Source of the DNA: Acidobacteriota bacterium
Lineage (GTDB): Bacteria; Acidobacteriota; UBA4820; DSQY01
Reading direction: 5' to 3'
NCBI GenBank assembly: GCA_021787565.1
Contig: JAJYLT010000011.1
Location: 1 to 64,000, forward strand
Length of the DNA: 64,000 bases
The notes beneath the pieces were generated by a model. The model was not told where the DNA came from. It did no database searches and saw only the letters and a list, made by a program, of their open reading frames with translations. The position numbers and the translations under genes are program-made. Shown here piece by piece: positions 33,808 through 46,264 of the stretch (its first letter is position 1; every line of letters starts with the position of its first letter).

Positions 33808-36756
33808 TTGTCCCAGCTCTCGCGGGAAGCCTGGAAGGCCTATTTCAGGGGGGACTATCTCAGGGCGGGAGATCTCTACAAGGCGGCCGGCCTCGAAGAG
33901 AAAGCGCTGAAGATGTATCTGAAGGCGGGGGCCCTGTCGGCGGCCTCCCAGGTGGAGGAATCGCTCGGGCGGGTATCCCAGGGGGTGGATCACCTGCTCC
34001 GGGCCGGCGATCCGACCTCCGCCGCCCAGATGCTGGCCCGCCACGGCCAGTTCGGCCGGGCGGCCCAGATCATGGGTGAATCGGGAAACAAGTTCCAGGC
34101 GGCCCAGCTCGCGCTCAAGGGGGGCCACGTGACCCTTGCCGCCCAGTACCTGGAGCAGTCGGGACGGTACCTGGACGCCGGCCGTCTCCACTTTCAAGGT
34201 GGAAACGTGGAGCGCGCGCTCCTTCTTTTTGAGAAGGCGGTCAAGGCTCTGCCCTCCATGGACCTGCTGACGGCGTCGGACCAGCTTCAGCAGCGGGAAC
34301 AGTTGACGGAGATCGCCCGCTTCTTCGAGGAGGGGCAGGCCTATGCCCGCGCGGCCGAGGTCCACGAGAGCCTGAACAACGCGATGCAGGCGGCCCAGTG
34401 CTACGAGGCCGCCAAACAGTACACAAAGGCCATGGAGCTGTACCGGCGGGCGGGGGCCATGGATAGGGTCTCGGCGCTCGTGGATCGGGAGGAGAACACA
34501 CCCACCGAGCTTCGGGCCGAGGCGCTCCTGGCCAAGGGGGAGACGGGGGAGGCGGCGCTCCTTTTCATCAAGGCCGGCCGCAAGGAGCGGGCGGCGGACC
34601 TGCTGGAGAAGGCGGGGAACGTGGCTGGAGCGGCCGAGCTGCGGAGGGAGATGGGGGATTACGAGGCGGCCGGCAATCTCTTCTTCCGGGCCCAGGCCTA
34701 CCTGCCCGCCGCCGAGAGTTTCCAGCAGGCCGGCCTCCACGGAATGGCCAAGCAGTGCTATCTCGAGGCGGGTGACCTCGGCCCGGCCTGTCGGATGGCC
34801 TATGAGGCGGGCGATTGGGAGGAGGCGGTCGAGCTGGCGGCCAGCAGGGAGGATCGGGAGTACCTCCTCAAGCGGCTGCAGGCTCTCCCGGAGGGGCGCG
34901 AACTCCAGGCGCGGATCGGCGTCCTGAAGGCCAGGCTCTTCATCGAATTGGACCAACCGGAGCTGGCGCGCGTGTGCCTGGATGGCCTGCCCGCCTCCTC
35001 CGGGACGGAGGATCTCTGGCGCCTGTACCTCTTGGGGCGGACGCGGGAGGCCGAGGGCAGTCTGGATGAGGCCTCCTCCGCCTACCGCCAGGTGATGGCC
35101 CAGGACGTCTCCTTCCGGGACGTCAAGCGCCGGTTGGAGGGCCTCAAGCGCCAGCCCCAGGCCGCGGCCCCCTTGAAGGATGAGAGGTACCGCGCCTTGA
35201 GGCCCAGGGGGAGGGACGCCTTCGGCCCGTGGTTCGAAGGGGAAGACGGCTCTCTCCGCCTGCCCGTGCTCATCCACACCGCCAGGACTCCGAGATCGGA
35301 CGATCCCCTGTCGGCACAGGAGGGCTTCCAGGTGAGGCTGGAGCTTCGGCACCCGGCCATCCTTTCGCTCAGGGACGCGGTGCCGGGCGGGGATGAGACG
35401 ATCCTGGTCTACGAGTCCTTCGATGGACGCCCTCTGTCGGGTTGGCTCGGGGAGGGCTACGCGCCCTCCGCCTACGGTGCCGTGGACAAGCTCCGGCAGT
35501 GTCTGGAGGCGCTCGCGGAGGCCCACAGACGCGGGGCGGTTCACGGCCACGTATCGCCGGACGCCGTCTTGATGGACGGGGAGGGGCGGATCAAGATCCA
35601 CGGCTTCGGCCTGCTGGGCGCGTGGAGGGAGCTGGAGCCTTCGCCGGAGCGCGAGGCGCTGAGGCCCTACCTGGCGCCCGAGGTCCTGGCCGGGGGGGCT
35701 CCGACGGTGCGGTCTGACCTCTTCGGGGCTGGTGCCCTCTTCGTCCGCCTGGTCACCGGGGCCTCCCTCGACCGGGCAAAGGAGGGGCAGGCCTCCGGTT
35801 CCGCCGATCCCCTCCAGGGGGCCACCGTCGCGGAAAACGTCCGGGCGCTGGTGCTCAAGCTCCTGGAGGTCCAGCCCGACGGGCGTTACGCGGATGCCGC
35901 CGAGGCGCTCCAGGACTTGGCGGCCCAGGAGTTGCCGCCGGGGTCCGTGATCGCGGGTCGGTACGAGGTCCTCGAGGAGCTGGGGCGGGGCGGCATGGGC
36001 CAGGTGTTCCGGGTCAGAGACCGGGAGCTGGACGAGGTGATCGCCCTCAAGACCCTGCGCCGGCGGCCCGACCTGAGCGAGCAGGCCCGCTCCAGGTTCC
36101 TGCGGGAGATCAAGCTCACGAGAAAGATCACCCACCCCAACGTCGTCAGGGTGTTCGACCTGGGTGCGTGGAGGGACCTCTCCTTCATCACCATGGAGTA
36201 CATCCCCGGGAGGACGCTCAGCCAGTGGGTGCGGGACGGCGAAGGGAAGAACGCCAACCTCAGGCAGAAGGTGGAGATCCTCCGGGCGGTGGCGGCGGGG
36301 CTGGCCGAGGCGCACAAGCTGGGCATCATCCACCGCGACCTCAAGCCGCAGAACGTGATCCTCACGCCCAGCGGCATCCCCAAGCTACTGGATTTCGGCA
36401 TCGCCTACACGGAGGCGGAGGGGAACGAGGATCTCACGCAGGAGGGCCACTTCGTGGGCTCCCCCAAGTATGTGTCCCCGGAGCAGATCCAGGGATTGCC
36501 CCTCGACGCGCGGTCCGACATCTACTGCCTCGGGCTGCTCGCCTATTTCCTGCTGACCGGCCACGACGCCTTCACGGGAGACAAGCCCTCGATGATCCTG
36601 ATCAAGCAGCTCAAGGAGCCGCCCCTTCCCCCCTCCCGCCTGGTCCGCCTTCCGCCCAGCCTGGAATCGCTCGTCCTGAAGTGTCTGAACAAGAAAACCG
36701 ACGACCGCCCGTCCGATCTGGCCGAAGTCTCGCGGACGCTCAAGGAGATCGTATGA
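33808..36756 (+). CDS. TPR-like protein with tandem pseudokinase and Ser/Thr kinase domains
   Basis: The product is about 982 residues from the TTG at 33808, which has GGAGG five bases upstream. Residues 1-460 are helical TPR-like repeats (many AAxxLEKAG units). A degenerate kinase-like domain (about 490-700) has HGHVSPDA in place of HRDxKPxN and HGFG in place of DFG, so it is a predicted pseudokinase. A complete Hanks-type kinase (about 718-980) follows, with GRGGMGQV, ALKTL, HRDLKPQN, DFGIA and PKYVSPEQ. It has no transmembrane helix. Its TGA overlaps the ATG of phoH, suggesting co-translation. Confidence 0.88.
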   Translation: MSQLSREAWKAYFRGDYLRAGDLYKAAGLEEKALKMYLKAGALSAASQVEESLGRVSQGVDHLLRAGDPTSAAQMLARHGQFGRAAQIMGESGNKFQAAQLALKGGHVTLAAQYLEQSGRYLDAGRLHFQGGNVERALLLFEKAVKALPSMDLLTASDQLQQREQLTEIARFFEEGQAYARAAEVHESLNNAMQAAQCYEAAKQYTKAMELYRRAGAMDRVSALVDREENTPTELRAEALLAKGETGEAALLFIKAGRKERAADLLEKAGNVAGAAELRREMGDYEAAGNLFFRAQAYLPAAESFQQAGLHGMAKQCYLEAGDLGPACRMAYEAGDWEEAVELAASREDREYLLKRLQALPEGRELQARIGVLKARLFIELDQPELARVCLDGLPASSGTEDLWRLYLLGRTREAEGSLDEASSAYRQVMAQDVSFRDVKRRLEGLKRQPQAAAPLKDERYRALRPRGRDAFGPWFEGEDGSLRLPVLIHTARTPRSDDPLSAQEGFQVRLELRHPAILSLRDAVPGGDETILVYESFDGRPLSGWLGEGYAPSAYGAVDKLRQCLEALAEAHRRGAVHGHVSPDAVLMDGEGRIKIHGFGLLGAWRELEPSPEREALRPYLAPEVLAGGAPTVRSDLFGAGALFVRLVTGASLDRAKEGQASGSADPLQGATVAENVRALVLKLLEVQPDGRYADAAEALQDLAAQELPPGSVIAGRYEVLEELGRGGMGQVFRVRDRELDEVIALKTLRRRPDLSEQARSRFLREIKLTRKITHPNVVRVFDLGAWRDLSFITMEYIPGRTLSQWVRDGEGKNANLRQKVEILRAVAAGLAEAHKLGIIHRDLKPQNVILTPSGIPKLLDFGIAYTEAEGNEDLTQEGHFVGSPKYVSPEQIQGLPLDARSDIYCLGLLAYFLLTGHDAFTGDKPSMILIKQLKEPPLPPSRLVRLPPSLESLVLKCLNKKTDDRPSDLAEVSRTLKEIV

Positions 36757-38051
36757 GCCGCATCTACGTCCTGGACACGAACGTCCTCCTCCATGATCCC
36801 TATTGCATCTACAAATTCCAGGAGCACCACGTGGTGATCCCCATCTGGGTCATCGAGGAGGTGGACCGCTTCAAGCGAGACGTCACCGAGATCGGGCGCA
36901 GCGCCCGCGAGGTCTCTAGGCAGCTGGACAAGCTGAGGCGGGAGGGCCCCCTGTCGAGCGGCGTCTCCCTCCCATCGGGCGGCACGCTCCGGGTGGTGAT
37001 CGAGGAGGTGGAGAAAGACCTCCCGCCCTCCATCCGGGAGGGGAGCGCGGACAACCTCATCCTGGCCGTGGCGCTCTACTTCAAGCGCCGAAAGCAGGAG
37101 GTGGTCTTCGTCACCAAGGACACCAACCTCCGCATCAAGGCCGACGCCTTCGGCATACCGGCGGAGGACTACGAGACGGACAAGGTGCAGATCGAGGAGC
37201 TCTACGCGGGGCACCGCTCCATCACGGTCCCGCGGCAGACCCTCGACGAGCTGTTCTCCAAGCGGGCCGTCGCCTGCCCCGAGCCGCTGCATCCCAACGA
37301 GATGGTGCTTCTCGTGGACGAGCAGAGCCCGTCCCACACGGCCCTCGCGCGCCATTCGCCGGAGGAGGACCTGGTGGTCCCCATCGACGACGTGAAAGGC
37401 ATGTGGGGCATCACGCCCCGGAACAAGGAGCAACGGTTCGCCCTGGACCTCCTGCTGAACGACCAGATCCCGCTCGTGACGCTGGTGGGGAAGGCCGGGA
37501 CCGGCAAGACCCTCCTCGCCCTGGCCGCGGGCCTCCACAAGGTCGCGGACCAGCAGGTCTTCAAGCGGCTCCTGGTGACCCGTCCCATCTTTCCCATGGG
37601 GCGGGACATCGGCTACCTGCCGGGAGAGCTGGAGGAGAAGCTCAAGCCCTGGATGCAGCCCATCTTCGACAACCTCGAACTGCTCCTGAACCTCTCCTAC
37701 AGCAACAGGGGCCACGACGCCTACAGGGAGCTGGTGGATCAGAGGATCCTCGAGATTGAGGCCCTGACCTACATCCGCGGGCGCTCCATCCCCCAGCAGT
37801 TCATGATCGTGGACGAGGCGCAGAACCTCACCCCCCACGAGGTCAAGACCATCATCACCCGCGCGGGGGAGCAGACCAAGATCGTGCTCACGGGCGATCC
37901 CTACCAGATCGACAACCCCTACATCGACGCTTCGTCCAACGGGCTGACCTACGCCGTGGAGAAGTTCAAGGACCAGAAGCTGGCCGGGCACATGAGCCTG
38001 AGCCGCGGAGAGCGCTCACCGCTCGCCGAGATCGCCGCCAACGTACTCTAA
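36753..38051 (+). CDS. PhoH family protein with N-terminal PIN domain
   Basis: The 432-residue product has an N-terminal PIN nuclease domain (MSRIYVLDTNVLLHDP, with acidic residues at GSADNLILAVAL and VTKDTNLRIKA) and a C-terminal PhoH ATPase with Walker A GKAGTGKT near 246 and Walker B FMIVDEAQN. PIN-PhoH proteins couple ATP-driven RNA unwinding to ribonuclease activity. The ATG overlaps the kinase stop (ATGA). It heads the run that leads into the ntrYX region. Confidence 0.93.
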   Translation: MSRIYVLDTNVLLHDPYCIYKFQEHHVVIPIWVIEEVDRFKRDVTEIGRSAREVSRQLDKLRREGPLSSGVSLPSGGTLRVVIEEVEKDLPPSIREGSADNLILAVALYFKRRKQEVVFVTKDTNLRIKADAFGIPAEDYETDKVQIEELYAGHRSITVPRQTLDELFSKRAVACPEPLHPNEMVLLVDEQSPSHTALARHSPEEDLVVPIDDVKGMWGITPRNKEQRFALDLLLNDQIPLVTLVGKAGTGKTLLALAAGLHKVADQQVFKRLLVTRPIFPMGRDIGYLPGELEEKLKPWMQPIFDNLELLLNLSYSNRGHDAYRELVDQRILEIEALTYIRGRSIPQQFMIVDEAQNLTPHEVKTIITRAGEQTKIVLTGDPYQIDNPYIDASSNGLTYAVEKFKDQKLAGHMSLSRGERSPLAEIAANVL

Positions 38052-38072
38052 GGCGGCCGAGGGGAGGCGGTT

Positions 38073-38666
38073 GTGAAGGGGAGCCCGGAGTCGCCCCATT
38101 CCGAGACGCGCGCGCGCGGCCCGTCCTTTCTTCGGGTGGCCGTGGCGGCCCTGGCCCTGCTCACGGCGGTCGCGGCCTGGGCCGCGGGCCCCTACGTCGA
38201 AGGCCTCACCTGGGAATACCGGGGCCGGGACCTGGTGGCCTCCTTCGGCGTGGGGGACGCGCTGGACCGGCCCGACCTGAAGGAGCTCATCCAGTCCACC
38301 CAGCCCGTGAACCTCTTCTTCACCGTGGAGGTGGTGAAGCACCGCACCCTCTGGAAGGACAAGCTGGTGGTGCGGCACGTGGTCGTCCACACGGTCCGCT
38401 TTGACAACCTGACGCGCCAGTACTCCCTGGAAACCCAGGTGGACGACAAGGTCACCGACCAGAGGGCGGTGGGGAGCTGGGCCGAGATGGCCAGCTACAT
38501 GAAGGAGGTCAAGGATCTCACGGTGACCTCCGTGGCCAACCTCGAGCCTTCCGAGGGCGGCTATTCCATCCGGGTGAGGGTGCACGTGCTCACCAATTTC
38601 GTGCTCTGGATCTTCCCCTGGGACGTCCAGACGCCGTGGGTCAGCCAGACCCTCGAGACCCCATGA
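38073..38666 (+). CDS. DUF4390 domain-containing protein
   Basis: The 197-residue product has an N-terminal signal or anchor (FLRVAVAALALLTAVAAWA) and then a beta-rich DUF4390 domain with DALDRPDLKELIQST and RQYSLETQVDD. DUF4390 genes usually precede ntrY-like kinases, as here. The TGA overlaps the ATG of the next gene by four bases. The start codon is a GTG at 38073. The function is unknown. Confidence 0.8.
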   Translation: MKGSPESPHSETRARGPSFLRVAVAALALLTAVAAWAAGPYVEGLTWEYRGRDLVASFGVGDALDRPDLKELIQSTQPVNLFFTVEVVKHRTLWKDKLVVRHVVVHTVRFDNLTRQYSLETQVDDKVTDQRAVGSWAEMASYMKEVKDLTVTSVANLEPSEGGYSIRVRVHVLTNFVLWIFPWDVQTPWVSQTLETP

Positions 38667-40777
38667 GGCCGCGCCTGACCCCCCGCACCTTCATGATCCT
38701 CATCGCCTGCGTGGGCCTGCTCATGGTGGGCGGGTTCATCCTGGTGATACGGCGCCAGCAGGAGGCGGAGAACATCACGCCCGCCGGCAACTACCTCCTC
38801 ACGGCCCTCTCGCTGGTGAACCTCCTGCTCATGATGGTCCTCCTCTTCGTGCTCTTCCGCGAGCTGATGAAGGGCTTCATCGCGTGGCGGAGGCAGCGGG
38901 AGGGCGCGAGGTTCAGGACCCGCCTGCTGACCGCCTTCGTCCTCCTGGGCCTCCTCCCCTCGCTCCTGCTCTTCGTGAGCGCCATCCTGTTGATCGAGTC
39001 CACGGTGGACCGGTGGTTCCGTTCCCCCGTGGGCACTGTGGCCTCGGCCAGCCAGGAGCTCGTGGACAAGACTCTCGACATGGTGCGGGACGAGAGCTAC
39101 AGGAAGGCCAAGGCCCTCGCCTGGCAGCTGAAGAAGATCTCCCCCGAGCTGCGGCCCGCGCTCACCAGCCACCTATGGCAGGCGGGCGACATGGACGCCG
39201 TGGCCCTCATCAACCGCGACGGGAGCGTCCTCACCAAGATGCCCCCGGAGTTCCCCGCGCCCACGGCCTACAAGGTGGACAAGATCTTCCAGCCGGGCGG
39301 GCTCCTGGGCTGGATCGACCTGACCCCGGTGCCCACGGTGGTGAGCGGCGTGGAGGTGGACGACCACACGGGGATCATGGTGGGGATGTTCCTGCCGAAG
39401 GGGCTCTTCGCCCAGGCCAAGCTGATCTCGGACAACAACAAGCAGTACCTCCAGATCCACAGCCAGAGGCAGACGCTCAAGATCTCCATGATCTCCTCCT
39501 TCCTGGCGCTCACGCTGCTCGTGACCTTCGTGGCGGTCTGGATCGGCTCCCAGCTCTTCCGGGAGGTCAGCGTGCCGCTGCAGCTGCTGCTGGAGGGCAC
39601 GCAGGAGGTGTCGAGGGGCAACCTGCTGCACCGGATCAGCTACGACGGAAGGGACGAGATCGGCCAGGTGGTCTCCTCCTTCAACCAGATGACCCACGAG
39701 CTCGAGGCCAGCAAGGCCGAGCTGGAGCGGAGCAACGCCGAGATCCGCGCCGCCTCGGAGTCGGCGGAGCGAGGCCGGCGCTACATCGAGACCCTCCTCG
39801 AGACCCTGAACATCGGCGTCATCTCCACGGACGCGGACGGTCAGCTCAGGACCCTCAATCCGAAGGCGCGCGACATCCTGGACATGCACCCCGGCGAGCC
39901 CATGAGGAACCTCGTCTCCCGGCCCGAGTGGGGCCCCATCGGGTCGGTCATCGCGGGCGCCGCCAAGCGGAGCGTGGCCAATCGAGAGGTCATGCTCAAC
40001 ACCCGGAGGGGCCACGTGATCCTCTCCGTCACCGTGACTCCGTTGAAGGGCCCGGACGGGAAGGTGTTCGGGAGCCTGATCATCCTGGAGGACATCAGCG
40101 ACCTGGCCAGGGCCCAGCGCATAGCGGCCTGGCAGGAGGCGGCCCAGCGGATGGCCCACGAGATCAAGAACCCGCTGACGCCGATCCGCCTGTCCGCCCA
40201 GCGCATCCGCAAGAAGGTCCGGGAGGGCGCCTCCGATCTGGAGTCCGCGGTGATGGAGGGCACCACCACCATCGAGCGGGAAGTCGAGGCCATGATGACC
40301 ATCGTGAACGAGTTCTCCCGCTTCGCGCGGCTTCCCGAGGTGCACCCGAAGGCCGCCTCGCTGCCCGCCCTCATCCAGGCTACCGTCGCCTCCTACCGCG
40401 CCGCCTCCTCCACCGTGGACTTCCGGCTGGACCTGCCCAGCGACTTCCCCCCGGTGCGGCTCGACAAGGAGCAGATGGGCCGCGTGTTCAAGAACCTCTT
40501 CGAGAACGCCATCCAGGCCATGGACACCTCGGGGCAGCTCTTCGTCGGGCTGGCCGAAGAGGCCGGCCAGGCGGTCGTCACGCTCAGGGACACGGGGCCG
40601 GGGATCCCTCCCGAGGCCCGCTCCAGGCTCTTCCTTCCCTACTTCTCCACCAAGCGCAAGGGCACGGGCCTGGGGCTGGCCATCGTGGCGCGCATCCTGG
40701 AGGAGCACGGGGGGACGATTCGCGTGGACGAGGAGTACCGGGACGGGGCGGGCTTCATCGTGACGCTTCCGATCTGA
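38663..40777 (+). CDS. ntrY: NtrY-like sensor histidine kinase
   Basis: The 704-residue product has several N-terminal membrane segments, a periplasmic or linker sensor region, a HAMP domain after a helix (LFREVSVPLQLLLEG), a PAS domain (GVISTDADGQLRTLNPKARD) and a HisKA-HATPase core. The H-box is MAHEIKNPLTPIRLS near residue 496; the N-box FENAIQAM and G-box TGPGIPP and GTGLGLAIV follow. It pairs with the response regulator 10 bases downstream. Whether it senses nitrogen or envelope cues is not visible. Confidence 0.92.
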   Translation: MRPRLTPRTFMILIACVGLLMVGGFILVIRRQQEAENITPAGNYLLTALSLVNLLLMMVLLFVLFRELMKGFIAWRRQREGARFRTRLLTAFVLLGLLPSLLLFVSAILLIESTVDRWFRSPVGTVASASQELVDKTLDMVRDESYRKAKALAWQLKKISPELRPALTSHLWQAGDMDAVALINRDGSVLTKMPPEFPAPTAYKVDKIFQPGGLLGWIDLTPVPTVVSGVEVDDHTGIMVGMFLPKGLFAQAKLISDNNKQYLQIHSQRQTLKISMISSFLALTLLVTFVAVWIGSQLFREVSVPLQLLLEGTQEVSRGNLLHRISYDGRDEIGQVVSSFNQMTHELEASKAELERSNAEIRAASESAERGRRYIETLLETLNIGVISTDADGQLRTLNPKARDILDMHPGEPMRNLVSRPEWGPIGSVIAGAAKRSVANREVMLNTRRGHVILSVTVTPLKGPDGKVFGSLIILEDISDLARAQRIAAWQEAAQRMAHEIKNPLTPIRLSAQRIRKKVREGASDLESAVMEGTTTIEREVEAMMTIVNEFSRFARLPEVHPKAASLPALIQATVASYRAASSTVDFRLDLPSDFPPVRLDKEQMGRVFKNLFENAIQAMDTSGQLFVGLAEEAGQAVVTLRDTGPGIPPEARSRLFLPYFSTKRKGTGLGLAIVARILEEHGGTIRVDEEYRDGAGFIVTLPI

Positions 40778-40787
40778 AGGAGCGAGC

Positions 40788-42147
<1,360 letters not shown>

Positions 42148-42164
<17 letters not shown>

Positions 42165-43434
42165 GGCCACCAAGGAGATCACGCTGAAGATCGTCTACTA
42201 CGGCCCGGGCCTGTGCGGGAAGACCACCAATCTGGAGTACATCTACGGAACGGCCAATCCCGAGAAGAAGGGCAAGCTCCTCTCCGTGGCCACGGAGACC
42301 GACCGGACGCTCTTCTTCGATTTTCTTCCCATGGAGCTGGGCACCATCCGGGGCATGCGGGTAAGGGTGCAGCTCTACACCGTGCCCGGGCAGGTCTTTT
42401 ACGACGCCACCCGGCGCATCGTGCTGCGCGGAAGCGACGGGGTGGTCTTCGTGGCTGACTCCCAGAGCGCGATGATGGACGCCAACCTGGAGAGCCTGGA
42501 GAACCTCAAGCAGAACCTTCGCCTGAACACCCTGGACCCCGACGGCATCCCGCTCGTGCTGCAGTACAACAAGCAGGACCTCCCCAACCTGGCCCCCCTG
42601 GAGGAGATGGACGCCAAGCTCAACTGGCGGGGCGTGCCCTCCTTCACCTCGGTGGCCACGGCGGGGCAGGGGGTCAACGAGACCCTCCGCAAGATCATCG
42701 AGCAGGTCATCCGCAAGCTCCAGGAGAGCGAGGAAAGCCTGAAGGCGGCCAAGCGCGTCAGGCGTCCCGGGTCGTACGGCGAGCCCGAGGAGGACCGGCC
42801 CCCCTCGGGAGAGCGGCCGATCGTCACGGCGTCGGCGGCCCAGGGCGGAGAGGGGATCGGCCGCGAGGCGGATTCGGGCGAGCGGATCGCCCCGGCCGGG
42901 GCCATCCCGGAGCCGGCTCGCGAGGAGCCCGCCGGACGTGCGCCCGTGTGCCCCGCGCCGCCCGTTCCGGAGCCATCGCCTACAACGGGCCCCGAGGCCA
43001 CGTGGCCCTCGCCACCGGCGGGGCCCGCCGAGGAACCCGAGGTGGATTTCGACCTGGACGCCGCTTCGGCGGAGGGCTCGGCCGTCGCGGTGAAGGTGGA
43101 GGCGGGCCTGTCGGCGGAGGATGCCGAGGATCTCGATCTGGAGCAGGCGGCCCCGGCGGGTGAGGAAGAGGCCCGCGGGGCAGCGAGGCCGGGGCAGCGG
43201 CTGGCGCCCTCCGAGCCCATCGCGCCGGGGATCGAGCTGGAGACGCCGCTTTCGGAGATCGCGCAGCCCGAGCCCCCGCTTCCCGGAGCGTCCAAGGCGG
43301 ATCTGCGTTCCTTGGCCGACGGCCTCGACCACTGCCTCGCCAAACTCCGCGAGGCGACCGGCGAGGTGGAGGACCTGCGGGCGCGCCTTCGCGCCCTGGA
43401 GGCGAAGGCCGGAGAGCCCGGGATTGAGGCGTAG
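42148..43434 (+). CDS. MglA-like small Ras GTPase with long disordered tail
   Basis: The product is about 428 residues. Residues 1-195 are an MglA-type GTPase: P-loop YYGPGLCGKTTN, switch/G3 region YTVPGQVFYDAT, G4 NKQDLPNL. MglA proteins set cell polarity and motility with response regulators or MglB. A second half of about 230 residues is Pro/Glu/Ala-rich and ends in a short coiled coil (LAKLREATGEVEDLRARL). The ATG at 42148 has AAGGAG upstream. No mglB is in the window. Confidence 0.88.
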
Positions 43435-43500
43435 CCGGCGCCCCGGACTCGGCAGCGCCGGAGGCGGGTATGGTATGGTAATAGATCGGAAAGGGCGGTC

Positions 43501-44306
<806 letters not shown>

Positions 44307-44310
<4 letters not shown>

Positions 44311-45104
44311 AGCGGGTCCTCACGGCGATCGTGCTGCTTCCCATCTTCATCCTGGTCGTGCTGGCCAAGGGCCCGATCTACTTCACGGCCCTCGTGTGCG
44401 TGGCCGCCGTCCTGGCGGCCTGGGAATTCGAGGCGGTGGCCGTCCGGTCCGGCGCCCCCCCCTTCCGCTTCTTCGTCTGCCTGCTCTCCGTGGCCCTGCT
44501 GGGCTCCTGGCTCTGGCCCGTGCAGATGGCGCCGGAGAGGGTCCTCTCGGCGGCCTTCCTGGTGCTCCTGGTGTGGGGGCTCTCCACGAAGACCGACCTC
44601 AAGGTCATCCTGGCCTCCCTCTCGGCGACCCTCTTCGGGGCTCTCTACGTGGGGTTCCTGCTCGGATTCATGCTGGGCCTCCACCAGGTGGAGGGAGAGG
44701 GCGCGCAGCTCATCTTCCTCCTCTGCATCGCCATCTGGGTGGGAGACAGCGCCGCCTACTACGTGGGCAGCACGCTCGGGAAACATAAGCTCTATCCGCG
44801 CGTTTCTCCCAAGAAGACGTGGGAGGGGGCGGTGGCTGGCGTCGCGGGGAGCGTGCTGGCGGCGGCCGTCGTGAAGATGACCTTCTACGCGTCCCTTCGC
44901 TGGGAGGACGTGGTGGTGCTCGGCATCCTGCTCTCCATCGTGGGCCAGCTCGGAGATCTCTTCGAGTCCCTACTCAAGCGGGGCGCCGGCATCAAGGATT
45001 CGTCCAATCTCCTGCCGGGGCACGGCGGCGTGCTGGACCGGCTGGACAGCCTGCTCTTCAACGGACCTCTGCTCTACTACTACCATCAGGCGTTCATGCG
45101 ATGA
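44307..45104 (+). CDS. cdsA: Phosphatidate cytidylyltransferase
   Basis: The 265-residue membrane protein has multiple transmembrane helices and the C-terminal signature LLKRGAGIKDSSNLLPGHGG followed by LDRLDS. It converts phosphatidic acid and CTP to CDP-diacylglycerol. It overlaps uppS by four bases and dxr by four bases. Confidence 0.95.
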
Positions 45105-46264
45105 GCGTCGGGATTGCAATCCTCGGATCGACGGGCAGCGTGGGGGAGACCACCCTGAGGGTGGTCCGGAACCTCCGGGACGAGTTCCACGTCGTGGGCC
45201 TGGCCGCCGGCCGGAAGGTCGAGCGGCTGGCGGAGCAGATCCGCGAGTTCTCCCCGCGGGTGGTCTCCGTGGCCGATCAGGCCGACGCCGCGGCGCTACG
45301 GAGGCAATTCCCCGGCGTGGAGATCTACCACGGGCTCCACGGGGCCTCCCTGGTGGCGGATGCCCCCGAGGCCAAGGTGGTGATGGCCGCCATCGTGGGC
45401 GCCGCCGGCCTCGAGCCCACCTACCGGGCGGTCCAGCGGGGCAAGCGCGTGGCCCTGGCCAACAAGGAGTCCCTGGTCATGGCGGGCCGCCTGGTGATGG
45501 AGGCGGCGCGCCGGTCGGGCGCCGAGATCCTCCCCGTCGACAGCGAGCACTGCGCCGTCTTCCAGTGCGTCCGCGGCGAGAGCAAGAAGCACATTCGGAG
45601 AATCCTCCTGACGGCCTCCGGCGGCTCCCTCCGGGACCGCCCCGTCGAGGCCATGGCCAGCGCGTCGGTGAAGGAGGTGCTCGCCCACCCGACCTGGAAG
45701 ATGGGCCGCAAGATCACCGTGGATTCGGCCACCATGATGAACAAGGGGCTGGAGGTCATGGAGGCGCACCACCTCTTCGGCGTGCCCGCCGAGCGCATTC
45801 ACGTGGTCATGCACCCGCAGAGCGTCGTCCATTCTCTGGTGGAGTACGTGGACGGTTCCATGATGGCCCAGATGGCCACCGCGGACATGGCGCTGCCCGT
45901 GCAGTACGCCCTCACCTACCCGAGCAGGAGCCCCGGCGTTCAGGAGTTCCTGGACCTGACGGCCATCTCCTCCCTCACCTTCTCGGAGCCCGACCCCCTG
46001 CGATACCCGTGTCTCGGTCTCGCTCGCCAGTCCATGGAGGGCTCGGAATCCCATATGATCGCCCTGAACGCGGCGAACGAGGTGGCCGTCAAGGGCTTTC
46101 TCGATGGTGTTATCCCGTTCGGCGGCATCCCCGACCTCATCGGGCGGGTCCTGGACGCCACCATGCCCACGTCCCCCTCCTCCCTGGAGGAGGTGCTGGC
46201 CCTGGATCAGGCCGGGCGCGCCGCGGCCCGGAAGGTCCTTTCGGCTATGGAGAAGAATTCTTGA
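45101..46264 (+). CDS. dxr: 1-deoxy-D-xylulose 5-phosphate reductoisomerase
   Basis: The 387-residue product has the NADPH motif ILGSTGSVGETTL, ANKESLVMAG, the metal/substrate region PVDSEHCAVFQC and the ASGGSLRDRP loop. It converts DXP to MEP in the non-mevalonate pathway that feeds uppS and quinone synthesis. The ATG overlaps the cdsA stop. Confidence 0.96.
   Translation: MSVGIAILGSTGSVGETTLRVVRNLRDEFHVVGLAAGRKVERLAEQIREFSPRVVSVADQADAAALRRQFPGVEIYHGLHGASLVADAPEAKVVMAAIVGAAGLEPTYRAVQRGKRVALANKESLVMAGRLVMEAARRSGAEILPVDSEHCAVFQCVRGESKKHIRRILLTASGGSLRDRPVEAMASASVKEVLAHPTWKMGRKITVDSATMMNKGLEVMEAHHLFGVPAERIHVVMHPQSVVHSLVEYVDGSMMAQMATADMALPVQYALTYPSRSPGVQEFLDLTAISSLTFSEPDPLRYPCLGLARQSMEGSESHMIALNAANEVAVKGFLDGVIPFGGIPDLIGRVLDATMPTSPSSLEEVLALDQAGRAAARKVLSAMEKNS

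Noticed and set aside
33655-36333. 892-codon antisense open frame opposite the TPR-kinase gene
   Set aside because: The plus-strand frame carries complete kinase motifs, and the minus frame is Pro/Arg/Gly/His-rich with no domain. Long antisense frames are expected at this GC content.
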